Assembly (NCBI GenBank): GCA_950106755.1
Contig: OX467090.1
Coordinates: 744,001 to 808,000, forward strand
Length of the DNA: 64,000 nucleotides
DNA from: Climacium dendroides
Lineage: Eukaryota > Streptophyta > Bryopsida > Hypnales > Climaciaceae
Direction of reading: 5' to 3'
The position numbers and the translations under genes are program-made. The notes beneath the pieces are model-generated. The model was given only the letters and a program-made list of their open reading frames with translations, ran no database searches and was not told the DNA's origin. This document shows positions 23,201 to 34,087 of the stretch, in pieces (positions within the stretch are counted from its first letter, which is position 1; every line of letters begins with the position of its first letter).

Positions 23201-23801
23201 TTCTGTGCAGAGTTAAGCAACCGCCAAAGGAAAGGATCTCCCGCTACTTCGGAAAGTCTGCCAACCTCCCTCTTGGTAAATTATCTTCTCCTTGAGATTC
23301 TATTCTTTTGGGTCTATAAGTTCTGATCCGTCGTTGTAGTAAGTGAGGTGTGAAAAGTGCTCTGTGTGACCTGATTCCGGATCGGCCAATCCGGAAACTG
23401 TGAGAGAATACTCCTCCCTCCTCCTACAACTGTGTTGTCTTGGGTGTGTTGTTTAGTAGATGTAGAGTATAGAGAGGACAATTGTACAAGTGGTGAGTCC
23501 CCACCCCTTTCTAGATCAAGGGCGGACCCTCTGAGGGTAAAACAGAGGCAACAAAAACCAGTGACGGAAGAGAGACGGAACTTAGTTCCGGGTGTGTCCA
23601 GATCCGGAACGGAATCCGGAATGTACTAAGTTTCCGGAATAAGGTAGTGAAGTGAAACAAGGGAGATTAAGTGAGTAGTCACAATCCGGATACTTCTCAT
23701 TCAATCGATATCATACTAGAAGTTCCCTGGACCGATAATTCGTGTCATCTTGCAACAATTTACTGTTGTCAGGATACTTATGGCTAACTGCGCGTACGAC
23801 A
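20263..23801 (+). mobile_element. Gag-like TG...CA element A1
   Basis: 3539 bp, TGTGGGAATCCGG...GCGTACGACA, flanked by AACAC (20258-20262) and AATAC (23802-23806), a 5-bp duplication with one change. Inverted twin of A2 (3556 bp). One ORF, no LTR pair visible, dense TCCGGA motifs. Confidence 0.85.
20686..22635 (+). pseudogene. Gag-like ORF of A1, one nonsense codon
   Basis: ATG at 20686 (MASGPVRKTAVSARV), stop TAG at 22633: 649 codons, no frameshift. The single break is TAG at 20824-20826 (codon 47), where A2 has TGG (RPWNLK). The N-terminal half carries the family block (WTEDIWADVY, GKFTGTTNPKDGF, KPTRVTITVANTIFGAM, then a region ending YLFHLYHQQELLS). The C-terminal half has a predicted coiled coil (about codons 280-340) and a basic Ser/Thr/Lys-rich tail. 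Probably a gag-like or DNA/RNA-binding structural protein; this is inference from shape. No enzymatic motif. Confidence 0.78.
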
Positions 23802-24225
23802 AATACTATACAAATCCAAGCACGGATTGACCCTAACATCACATGTCTTCATTACTGTTTTGAAAATTTTATAAAAAAGACCTAGATTCAAGAAACCATA
23901 GATCAGTGTAAAAGAGAAATTCCAAACCCACCACGTCAGAAAGCACGGCTTCTCTCGAATGCCTGAACATGGAAGATATTAGAAATCCAAGTAAACCAAA
24001 TCCTGAGCAAACCTGTGCACACACTGACCTACTCAATCAAACCCTAAGCAAAACAAAGCACATACTAGTCCTACTCAGCCAAATCGTAAATCGTAAGCAA
24101 ACTCGTGCACACACTGACCTACTCAGCCAAACACTATGCAAATCCAAGCACGGATTGACCCTATCATCGCATGTCTTCATTATTGTTTTGAAAATTGTAT
24201 AAAAAAGACCTAGATTCAAGAAACC
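23802..24225 (+). repeat. ~40 bp tandem array, segment 2, with the empty site of A2
   Basis: Contains two near-copies of a ~300 bp block. At 23880-23910 the block reads TTCAAGAAACCATAGATC uninterrupted. At 24213-24225 the same sequence is cut after AAACC by A2 and resumes at 27782 with AAACCATAGATC. This gives the pre-insertion site directly. Confidence 0.85.
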
Positions 24226-27200
24226 TGTCGTACGCGCAGTTAGCCGTAAGTATCCTTACAATGACAAATGGTTGTAAGATGACACGAATTATCGTTCCAG
24301 GGAACTTCTAGTATGATATTGATTGAATGAGAAGTATCCGGATTGTGACTACTCACTTAATCTCCCTTGTTTCACTTCACTACCTTATTCCGGAAACTTA
24401 GTACATTCCGGATTTCGTTCCGGATCCGGACACACCCGGAACTAAGTTCCGTCTCTCTTCCGTCACTGGTTTTTGTTGCCTCTGTTTTACCCTCAAAGGG
24501 TCCGCCCTTGATCTAGAAAGGGGTGGGGACTCACCACTTGTACAATTATTCTCTCTGTACTCTACATCTACTAAACAACACACCCAAGACAACACAGTTG
24601 TAGGAGGAGGGAGGAGTATTCTCTCACAGTTTCCGGATTGGCCGATCCGGAATCAGGTTACACAGAGTACTTTTCACACCTCACTTACTACAACGACGGA
24701 TCAGAACTTATAGACCCAAAAGAATAGAATCTTAAGGAGAAGACAATTTACCAAGGGGGAGGTTGGCAGACTTTCCAAAGTAGCGGGAGATCCTTTCCTT
24801 TGGCGGTTGCTTAACTCCGCACAGAACCCTCCTGGTTCCGGACTCGCACGGACCTCTACCCTCTATTCCGGATTGCCATTCCGGTAGTTTAAAAGCATGT
24901 TGCACTTGCACTCCCTTACTCAGCTTTGCATTCCTTCTCACTAGCTCCACCCCTAGACGATCCGTAGCTCAAGATCCGGATTCCTTCTCTCCCTCCCTTC
25001 TCTTTCTCCAGTACCAAATCATACACCCATGCATACACCCAGCCCAAAAGGACCCTGTCTAAGCAAAAGTGCAGCTAAAGGTATCCTGGTTGACTTAGAT
25101 TAAGAAAAGAAAATTGTAATACATACGTGAAAGCACTAAAATCCAATGGAGTAGGATGGAATGGAATGGCAGACAACTAACTTGCCTGCCCTTAAAATAC
25201 TAACACAAAAACCCAAAATCAACTCCTAAAAGTCTGAAAAGGAAACTCGGAAATCCAGGCCACCAATCCTTGAACCTCCCGGAATATCCAGAAAGATTAC
25301 TAACAGCCGTTCGAGATAACCGGATTTCCTTACTATCCGCCTAAAATTCCGAAAACCGGGTCCAAGCTCGGAACCCCATTCCGGATCCTATACTTCTTCT
25401 CCTATCAATCCTAATGTCTTGGCTTCCGTTCTTTCTTTGAACGACTCCCCGCTTGGCTGGTAGGTGTCCCCTTCGTATTCTTGGCTGGCGTAGTTTTTGC
25501 TGTGGCCCGAGTCTGGATATGGCGTGTTGCTGGAGACGGATCGCTGTCGTCTTCGGTTCTGGAAGTGGAGTGGGCACTCTCCTCGTCAGAATCTTCAATA
25601 ACTTGGACTTCCTTCTCCTTCTCTGGTGTTGTATCCTCCAATGTTGCGAGTTCGCTTCCTTTCTCCGGCGTGGTCTCTTGCATGTGCACAAATCCTTTCG
25701 GATTAGTCCGAGCCGGATTGGTCATCCCACCGATCCGGTTGATGAGATCTCCCCTAACCTACTGTCCCGGAACCTTGAATGTTCCAGTCATCAAATTTGG
25801 CATTATTTGTGCCTTGGGAACTTCCGGAGTTGAGAACTTAGATGGCACCGGAACCGATTTCGCGCTAGACTCCGGTTCCGGTTCCGAGGTTGGCCTCAGA
25901 TTCAACTCCGTCATTCGTATCTTACTGGCGGAAGGCTCGGCTGGTGTGAGTATCCCCCTCAGGCCCTCCATCCGGGTTGCCTGATCCGCCACTGGCTTTC
26001 CTGGGGTACTTGCGACAAAAGGAAGTTCCGGAAAGGTGGAGAAATCCATCGCATGGTTTGGGTCGATGGCCGCCAGCAACTTCTGGATCTCCTTAAAAAC
26101 TCGCTCTATTCTCGCGGTGAAGTCTACGAGGATGGTAACTACCTTGGTTCCGGTAATGTGGCCTTCGGATATCATCTTGGAGTCAAACAAGGCAGCCTTC
26201 GTGATGATATCGGCTTTGATGTTGACTGCCCCGGTTAGATTTTTGACCAGCGTAAGGGCCTCCTTCTCTTTCTCCTTCGCAGCTACCATTTCTCCTTCCG
26301 CCCAATTCACCCGAGCATGGAGTATATTCCGTTCCGCCTCCAATTCCTGAATCCGCTCATCCCTCTTCTTCAGATTCTCCGGCTTGGGCAGTCGCTTGAC
26401 AGCTTCCACGATCTGATCCGGATCCACCTTCAATACTTCCGCGGTATCTATCACCAAATCCGACAATCCGTCGTGAAGTACCTTGGCTTCACGTATCCAA
26501 TCGAGCCCCGCATTGAAAAATGCGGATTCTGTTTCCATCTCAGGTCCCTTGCTGGACTCCCCCCTCTCCATTGTCGGTGGCTTGATTCTTGACCCCGGAT
26601 CGGTTGACTTCCTCTTCTTGGTCCTTGGGTCCGCTAGACGTTCCTCGGGAAGTTCCTCTGGTTTTGACTCGACCGGGTCTTCCGCTTCCTCCCCGGAAAG
26701 TCCGTATGACAAGAGTGTCTTTCCGGTGTCATACTGAACTATTTCCGCCGCACTCAAAAGTTCCTGTTGATGGTACAGATAAAACAAATACGTGCTAACT
26801 GGACTCGCCTTAGCTCGTGTCACGTGATCCGCTAATTTAGCCACTATCCCGGCTATGACCCTACCCCAATGCACTATCCGGTTCTCCATAGCCCCAAAGA
26901 TAGTATTGGCCACCGTAATGGTAACCCGCGTTGGCTTTTCCGGATATAAGATCGGAATTAGAAACTCTAGAATCCGCCTATGTCTCTCGTCCTTACACTC
27001 GCTGATAGCAAAGCCGTCCTTAGGGTTGGTAGTCCCGGTGAACTTCCCGGCTACAAAACGGTCCGTCCTCGATGCTAAACCGTTCCCACTCTTCCGGAAC
27101 TGATAAACATCCGCCCAGATGTCCTTGGTCCACGCGACTGGTCATCCTCTCAAAGTAAGCTCATATTGATTCGGAACACCGTGAAGTAGCTCTTGAATCA

Positions 27201-27781
27201 TCTCCTCACTCTTGAGATTCCACGGTCGGTGTAGTAAACCAACACATCCTAACCTAGTCAAGTCCTCCTCTAACTGTTTGTGTAGTTCTGAGCTATCCGG
27301 AATGGCCGGAGAGATAACCCGGGCAGATACTGCTATCTTCCGTACTGGTCCGGATGCCATAAGATCTAAATGAGAACGAAGGGAAAGTAGTTCTACCTCA
27401 GTCGCTAACTCACCACTCTTTCTCTCAACTATTCACACAAACAGTCTCGGGTACATAGAACAGAAAAATGAAGAGGAAACCCTAGGAAGACGGCTTAAGT
27501 ACTAAACTGTCTCTCTACAGTCTTAAGGACAACGGCTACAGGTCCGTTGTCTCAACAGTATCCTACTTCCGTAGCTATGGGACCTATACGGTAGGTTCCT
27601 GTGTTCCGGATGAGTCCGGATTCCGGATCCGGATAAGTTCCGGTTACGGGTGGTGCCGGAACGCTTATTTCCTAATTCAAGTTATCTGGTCCAAAAATCA
27701 CACTCTAACTATAATTTTTTTATTTTTTTCTATTTTTCGCACCTATTTCTTGCATTATTGATCCGTTTCCGGATTCCCACA
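24226..27781 (-). mobile_element. Gag-like TG...CA element A2 (inverted twin of A1)
   Basis: 3556 bp in minus orientation; on the plus strand it runs TGTCGTACGCGC...GGATTCCCACA. A perfect 5-bp duplication AAACC lies at 24221-24225 and 27782-27786, and the empty site is visible at ~23893. Highly similar to A1 over its whole length. Together A1 and A2 form a ~7 kb inverted pair with a ~420 bp spacer. Confidence 0.9.
25411..27360 (-). pseudogene. Gag-like ORF of A2, two nonsense codons
   Basis: ATG at 27360, stop TAG at 25411: 649 codons, exactly the length of A1 and with no frameshift. Breaks: TGA at 27142-27144 (A1 has CGA) and TAG at 25759-25761 (A1 has CAG). The A1 nonsense position is TGG here, so the source copy was intact. 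Same domain layout as A1. Confidence 0.78.
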
Positions 27782-28100
27782 AAACCATAGATCGGTGTAA
27801 AAAAGAAATCCAAAACCCACCACGTCAAAAAGCACGGCTTCTCTCGAATGCCTGAACATGGAAGATATTGGAAATCCAAGTAAACCAAACCCTGAGCAAA
27901 CCCGTGCACACATTGACGTACTCAGCCAAACCGTAAACCTTAAGCAAACCCGTGCACACACTAACCTACTCAGCCAAACCCTATGCAAATCCAAAGCACA
28001 CACTGGTCCTACTCAGCCAATTGAATCATAAACCCTAAGCAAACCACAGCACACATTGGCCCTACTCAGCCAAACCAACCCTAAACCCAAATACACACTG
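27782..28100 (+). repeat. ~40 bp tandem array, segment 3
   Basis: Continuation of the array: repeated GCAAACCCGTGCACACA, ACTCAGCCAAACC and CCCTAAGC blocks, after the AAACC duplication of A2. Confidence 0.7.
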
Positions 28101-28974
28101 ATCCTTACATATTAGAAATAGTGAAGCAATCAGGAACTCACCTTATATGAACACAAAACTGCCCTGACTGATAATGAGTACCGAGACTCCACCAGCGTGC
28201 CACCGAAATTTCCCGACGTCGTTGAGTACCGAGACTCCACCGGCTTGCCACCGAAATTTCCTGACGTCCCTTGTGTGCGGCTGAGACTATAGAAGATACT
28301 CAAGCCACCTCCGTCCCCAAAGAAGAAGAGCAAGCCTCAGAACTGCGCCATACAAGAATTGCTACAGAAGCAGCGCCGATGAAGAAGGATGAATTGCACG
28401 ACAACAAAGAGAGCAAAAACGAAATGGCTTGCAGAAACGAGGCAAAACCAAAAACTATAGAAAACCAAAATGCAATGCAGAAGCAGAACCCTAGACGACA
28501 ACCGACCTCCCCTGGCCCCTGATCAGTTTGATACCCGTCCTTGATCTGTTTAATACCTGCCCTTGATCTGTTTGATACCTACCCTTGATACCCGCCCTTG
28601 ATACACTCCATTGATACCCTTCATCAGTTTGATACCCGCCCTTGATTAGTTTGATACCCTGGGCCTAAACTTGGATCCGAGATTGAAAGGGTGTCTCACG
28701 ATTGATACCTGCACATCGTATACCCAGGGCCTATACTGGAATCCGAGATTGAAAGGGTGTCTCACAAGTATCTTTGAATGGAAGATAAGTGGACATGGTA
28801 TGCACATAGTTGGATATCAATATCAATTAGAATCGATGGAGATACAAAGGCTAAGGCCTATTTTGAATAACTTGGAATTTTTTTGAAATTGAACAGAATG
28901 CCAACATTTCCATAAGTTGTTTCAATTTTTGTTAAATTTTAACCATACTAATTCAAACTTGACATATTAGAGAT
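28101..28974. repeat. Cluster of short tandem duplications
   Basis: Holds a 48 bp tandem pair (GAGTACCGAGACTCCACC at 28176 and 28224), a degenerate run of GTTTGATACCCGCCCTTGAT units (about 28525-28655), and a ~65 bp pair with CCGAGATTGAAAGGGTGTCT (28676, 28742). No supported gene. Confidence 0.65.
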
Positions 28975-29340
28975 CTCATAGGAAAAGAAAAGACAACAAT
29001 ATCACTTATACAGTGAAAGATTATAATGTTTGACCATGAAGGTGTTCAAACTGCAAAAAAATTTCAACCCTCTTTTTAGAAGTCAAATCTAAAAAACTGG
29101 TGACCAAAGATATTTGAGGTTACAAAGCCTAACATGTATAACCCCAATGAACATATGGCTTCTTAAAATCTACTCTATAGTTGTTTAAAATGTACTCTAT
29201 AGATGTTTGATGCTAAAACTAGACTTCACAAAGTTTTTTTGGAAATATTAAACTACTGAAAATAGCAACTTCGTTAAGTTTTGCTTGACTTCAAAGTTCT
29301 GCAAACACCACATTCTAGTGCCTAGGGCATTTACAGATAT
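28975..29340 (+). repeat. Dispersed repeat, copy 2
   Basis: Diverged, collinear copy of 205-680; ends just before the 174 bp tandem array. Confidence 0.7.
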
Positions 29341-29355
29341 TACTAACATAAATTG

Positions 29356-30400
29356 GTGACCTGCATGTTTTATTAAAACAAAACTCTTAGAATTAACTTT
29401 ACTTTTTGGTAGGTACAATGTCATGAAATTCAATCAAGGCATATTTACATGGGCTCAAAAAATTTGTCCACAAGTTCTAAATTTTTTTATTGTTGTGGGT
29501 TTAGTCAATGCATGTGTGGAAAAAAATGAATCAGTGACCCACATGTTTTTTTAAACCTAAACTCTTAAAATTGACTATACTTTGTAGTACCAATGTCATG
29601 AAATTCAATGAAGGCCAATTTAAATGGGCTCAACAAATTTGTCCACAAGTTCTAAATTTTTTTTGGTTGTGGGTTTGGTCAATGCATGTGTGAAAAAAAT
29701 TAAATTAGTGACCCACATGTTTTTTTAAACGTAAACTCTTAAAATTGACTGTACTTTGTAGTACCAATGTCATGAAATTCAATGAAGGCCAATTTAAATG
29801 GGCCCAACAAATTTGTCCACAAGTTCTAAATTTTTTTTGGTTGTGGGTTTGGTCAATGCATGTGTGAAAAAAATTAAATTAGTGACCCACATGTTTTTTT
29901 AAACGTAAACTCTTAAAATTGACTGTACTTTGTAGTACCAATGTCATGAAATTCAATGAAGGCCAATTTAAATGGGCCCAACAAATTTGTCCACAAGTTT
30001 CAAATTTTTTTTGGTTGTGGGTTTGGTCAATGCATGTGTGAAAAAAATTAAATTAGTGACCCACATGTTTTTTTGAACCTAAACTCTTAAAATTGACTGT
30101 ACTTTGTAGTACCAATGTCATGAAATTCAATCAAGGCCAATTTAAATGGGCTCAACAAATTTGTCCACAAGTTCTAAATTTTTTTTGGTTGTGGGTTTGG
30201 TCAATGCATGTGTGAAAAAAATTAAATTAGTGACCCACATGTTTTTTTAAACGTAAACTCTTAAAATTGACTGTACTTTGTAGTACCAATGTCATGAAAT
30301 TCAATCAAGGCCAATTATTTTAAATGGGCCCAACAAATTTGTCCACAAGTTCTAAATTTTTTTTGGATGTGGATTTGGTCAATGCATTTGGAAAAACATT
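29356..30400 (+). repeat. 174 bp tandem repeat array (six units)
   Basis: Units start with GTGAC(C)(T/C)(A/G)CATG at 29356, 29534, 29708, 29882, 30056 and 30230. The spacing is exactly 174 bp between the last five and 178 bp for the first. The unit is AT-rich, with TGGTTGTGGGTTTGGTCAAT and ACTTTGTAGTACCAATGTC landmarks. The inner units are almost identical, so the array has been homogenised recently. No ORF. Confidence 0.92.
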
Positions 30401-30857
30401 ACATACTACTAACCATGATCATTAAGTAGATTTACTTTGACCTCAACAATATTTAGTAAACATTTGTTTGGTACAATGCCACTATATTCATAGTACACTA
30501 TGAATATCATCACTAGTACCTTGAATTTCAATGCTTGATTGTGAAGTGTGTTAAGATATTTATTGTGAAGCGTTATTCGCTTAATGGGAGTTTGTAGTGA
30601 CCTTAAATTGTAATTATGGGTACCAACATCATAATGATTGAGGCTATTAAATTGAATTCATGATGAAGCGTTATTTATTTTAAGTGATTTGTGGTGACAC
30701 TACATCATAATTATGACTCTCAACATCATAATTATTAATAAGGCTACTACTAAGTACATTCATTATACTCTGGTTGAAACAATTTCAATCTATTATAATG
30801 AATGTCACATGAAACTAGAAATTGTTAAATATGATGATGTATAGTTCAAGTGATTTA
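30401..30857. other. AT-rich spacer between direct and inverted 174 bp repeats
   Basis: Contains loose repeats of GAAGCGTTATT (30565, 30664) and CATCATAATTAT. No coding sequence. Confidence 0.5.
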
Positions 30858-31152
30858 GAACTTGTGGACAAATTTTTTGAGCCCATCTAAATTGACCTTG
30901 ATTGAATTTCATGATGTTGGTACTACAAAGTACACTCAATTTTAAGAGTTCAGGTATAAAAAAACATGTGGGTCACTAATTTAATTTTTTTCACACATGC
31001 ATTGACCAAACCCACAACCAAAAAAAATTTGAAACTTGTGGACAAATTTGTTGGGCCCATTTAAATTGGCCTTGATTGAATTTCATGACATTGGTACTAC
31101 AAAGTACAGTCAATTTTAAGAGTTTAGGTTAACAGAAATATGTGCGTCACTT
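30858..31152 (-). repeat. Inverted copies of the 174 bp repeat (~1.6 units)
   Basis: Reverse-complement copies of the 29356-30400 unit: ACTTGTGGACAAATTTGTTG and TTGGTACTACAAAGTACAGT in the opposite order. They form a large potential hairpin with the array. Confidence 0.88.
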
Positions 31153-33145
31153 ATTTATTTTTTTAAACATGGACTGTCCGAGAAAGTTGAAAAAAAATGC
31201 AATGGAAGTGCAAATGGAAAAAGAAATTAACGTAGAAGTTGGAAACGCCCTCTTTGATGATAATCCATGGGCACCTCTTTAAAAAAATTATGTAACTGAA
31301 TTTTTCCACGTGGACCAAGTTCATGCAAAAATGGCCGGGGTTGTACTTTGTTTGAGAAAGTCAGAAAAAACATGCAAGGGAAGTACAAATGAGGAAGGAC
31401 AAATAGGTAGAAATTAGAATCATGCTCTTCAATGATAATCCAATAATCTATGATTGGGCACCTAACAAAGAAAATAATTTAATTTAATTTTTCTATGAGC
31501 CCTTCAGTTCATGCAAATATGATTGAGCCTTGAATTTTGAAGTTCTTGTATGCATTACTCTTTTCACTTGACATTTTTTCTACTGTTTTGAATTAGCACT
31601 TAATGAACCTTAGAATGAAAGTACAACCGTGACGGCTATTTTGATTTTTGTTCATTTTCAAAACAAAAATACTTTTTTCTAAGAAATGGCCATAGATTGT
31701 ACATTTCGAATCCATTTAGAACTTGTATTTTGTTGTTCATTTCGAATCCATTTAGAACTTGTATTTTGTTGTTCATTTCGAATCCATTTAGAACTTGTAT
31801 TTTGTTGTTCATTTTGAACTCCATATTTTCCGCTTTGGTTTGCATGGGTAAAAATTAGAACCTCTTCAAAGGCAAGGTTAAAAGAATTTAGGAATGGTAA
31901 ATGTAATTTCCTTTCAAATTTTTTTGATGATTTGCTGGAGACAATTTATTTGAATTTAGGGCGTGGATTCCAAGCCCTAAACCCTAAACCCTGAGACCGT
32001 GAACCCTTGAAATTGAAGGCAAAATTTTTCCATCCTAAACCCTCAAATCTGCTGCAGGAAAAGGGACATTCTTTAAACATTCCAACATTATTAGGAATTT
32101 TTTAAAATCATACTTTTCATTCACTTTAGAAGAAGAACAATATTCCCGCTGACTAAAGCTGGGGAAGTTTGCAGTAAAGGCACTTTCTAGCCAAAATTAA
32201 CATTATTCTAGTATGTGCTATATATATGGCAAGCCGCGTTAGGTGCCACATGGTTAGTATAAGTAACGGAACCTTCATTTCCTAATAATGAACTTAGGTG
32301 CATTGTAAGGTCAACAATTGGGCTTAAATTTTGAAGTCAAAGTAAAAAAGGGTTTGGATAGTAGCTTCTGCTGTCCGCATTTGAAGACTGCCAAAGGGGA
32401 TATGCCACTACGGACTTTAAAAGTCAACACAAACTTAATGAAAAATGTAGTGACCCCATTATTTTTGTGGGGCCAGCCACTAAATTCAGGATTGCATGTG
32501 GATATCAAAAGGTTTACGTGGCAAGGCCGTCGTGATTCTGGAGACACTTGATATTAGAATGTACGCCGTTCAAAAATGAGAACTGACTTCGCGCTCTTTC
32601 CTTCTCGCCGAGGAGTTGAGTGGACGTCGGCAGTTTAGTTGCATTCCAGTCATTCCACCTTTCTCTTCAACTGCATCAACTTTGAGCTTTGCTGTTGTTC
32701 TCTGCGCTTTCAACTTGTTCTATTATGTCTTTAGAAGAGTTTGATTAGTATTGTTCCGCAATTGTATTGGTACAACGCCGGTTGTTGCCCGTTGTATTGC
32801 TCAAACAGGAGATCCATCGCATAGGAATTACAGTAAGCCACTCCGACCCCTTTGAAAACATAAGAATTTTCCATTTAGCAGCTTCTAGGATCTATCATTC
32901 CAGCCTCTAGGTTTGCATAAGATCTTTCATTCCATGATTGGCAGTTGTTTTGCGTAGGTGCTCAATGATCTCCAGCACAGTTCACGTTGTGATCAGTCAG
33001 TCCGACTACTATCCATGAAATGTTCAAGTCCTCAAGTCGTTCGACGAGCGCAGTCTGGAGAATGCGCAGAACTCTATATAAACTCCTCCGCGAAAGACGG
33101 ACTTACTATAAATAGAAATTCCTTGACTAAAATGAAAATGAAATG
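31153..33145. other. AT-rich non-coding region with small repeats
   Basis: A 36 bp tandem repeat (TTCGAATCCATTTAGAACTT core, about 3 copies) lies at ~31705-31815. A short interstitial telomere-like run, CCCTAAACCCTAAACCC, lies at 31974-31990. Short ORFs at 32.3-32.5 and 33.0-33.2 kb have no recognisable product. The stretch from 32.6 kb on is less AT-rich and probably the leader/promoter of the gene at 34088. Confidence 0.55.
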
Positions 33146-33962
33146 CACTTCAGCGCGACTCGTGCTGAAGTGCTTCTACCAGAGTTTCCATTGTCTTTGT
33201 GCAGACGGATCACCTAGACTCGCGTTTAATTGATATTCATCCCTAGTCGGGCTGAAGTGTATTCACAAAGGTAAAGGAATATGTAGTATCGACACTTCAG
33301 CGCGACTCGCGCTGATGTGCACTGAAGTAAGCTGGTCTAGATCTGTATTCTATAAAATCGTGATGGAATATACTCTGGAGACACTCTAGAGCTATCAGAG
33401 CTGAATTGCAGTTCAGCGCGACTCGCGCTGAAGTGTAGATATGCGCAGTGAAATGTATTTTGACAATATTACACCACGACTAATGCCTAATTACAATTCA
33501 GAGCGACTCGCGCTGAAGTGTCAGACTTATTGGATTTGAATTGCAATTCAGCGCGACTCGCGCTGAAGTGTAGATACGCACGTAGTGAAATGTATTTTGA
33601 CAATATTCCACCGCGACCAATGACTAATTGCAATTCAGCGCAACTCGCGGCCTCGTGCTGAAGTGTCGTCACGGAGGGAATGAAATATATTGTGACGGTG
33701 TTCTAGTGCGAGTAATTCCGAATTGCAATTTAGCTCGCAGAGAATGAAATTCATTCTAATGCTATTTTAGCTCAATTGGCGCTGAATTCTCATCACGTAG
33801 GGAGTGGAATTAGTAACGACATATGTCTACATCGTGGGTGCTAAATTGCAATTTAGAGTTGGTCGCACTAAAGTGCAATCACCTATTGCATGAAATTGGT
33901 TGCGACGATATGTTAGCGTCCTGGGAGCTGAAATACAATTCAACGCCAATCGCGTTGAATTG
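33146..33962. repeat. Palindrome array 2 (about nine copies) upstream of the right gene arm
   Basis: Clear copies at 33146-33172, 33293-33319, 33412-33432, 33497-33517, 33547-33567, 33634-33663 (with an internal 8-9 bp insertion) and 33936-33962. Degenerate ones occur near 33240, 33766 and 33850. The best copies are perfect odd palindromes around one C (TCAGCGCGACTCGCGCTGA core). Part of the array is a longer tandem unit with TGAAATGTATTTTGACAATA between hairpins. Ends ~125 bp before the first codon of the DUF7869-type gene. Confidence 0.9.
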
Positions 33963-34087
33963 CCATTCGGATATTACTGCCGCTCAGAAATACCAACACC
34001 ATTTACTGCGTCAATCAGGTCGATTGGAGTATGATGCCAGACATTGACTTCAATACTGCTTTTCATTTGGTTTTCCAGATACGTGAC

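Noticed and set aside
29356..31152. Regular repeats, considered as a CRISPR array
   Set aside because: Units are 174 bp, contiguous, AT-rich and without spacers, in a eukaryotic genome: a tandem satellite.
31974..31990. Telomere or chromosome end
   Set aside because: Only about three CCCTAAA-type units, flanked by unique AT-rich DNA: a short interstitial run.
33146..33962. Palindrome array, considered as a CRISPR array or tRNA cluster
   Set aside because: Odd palindromes with variable spacing, conserved spacers and no Cas genes; no tRNA boxes.
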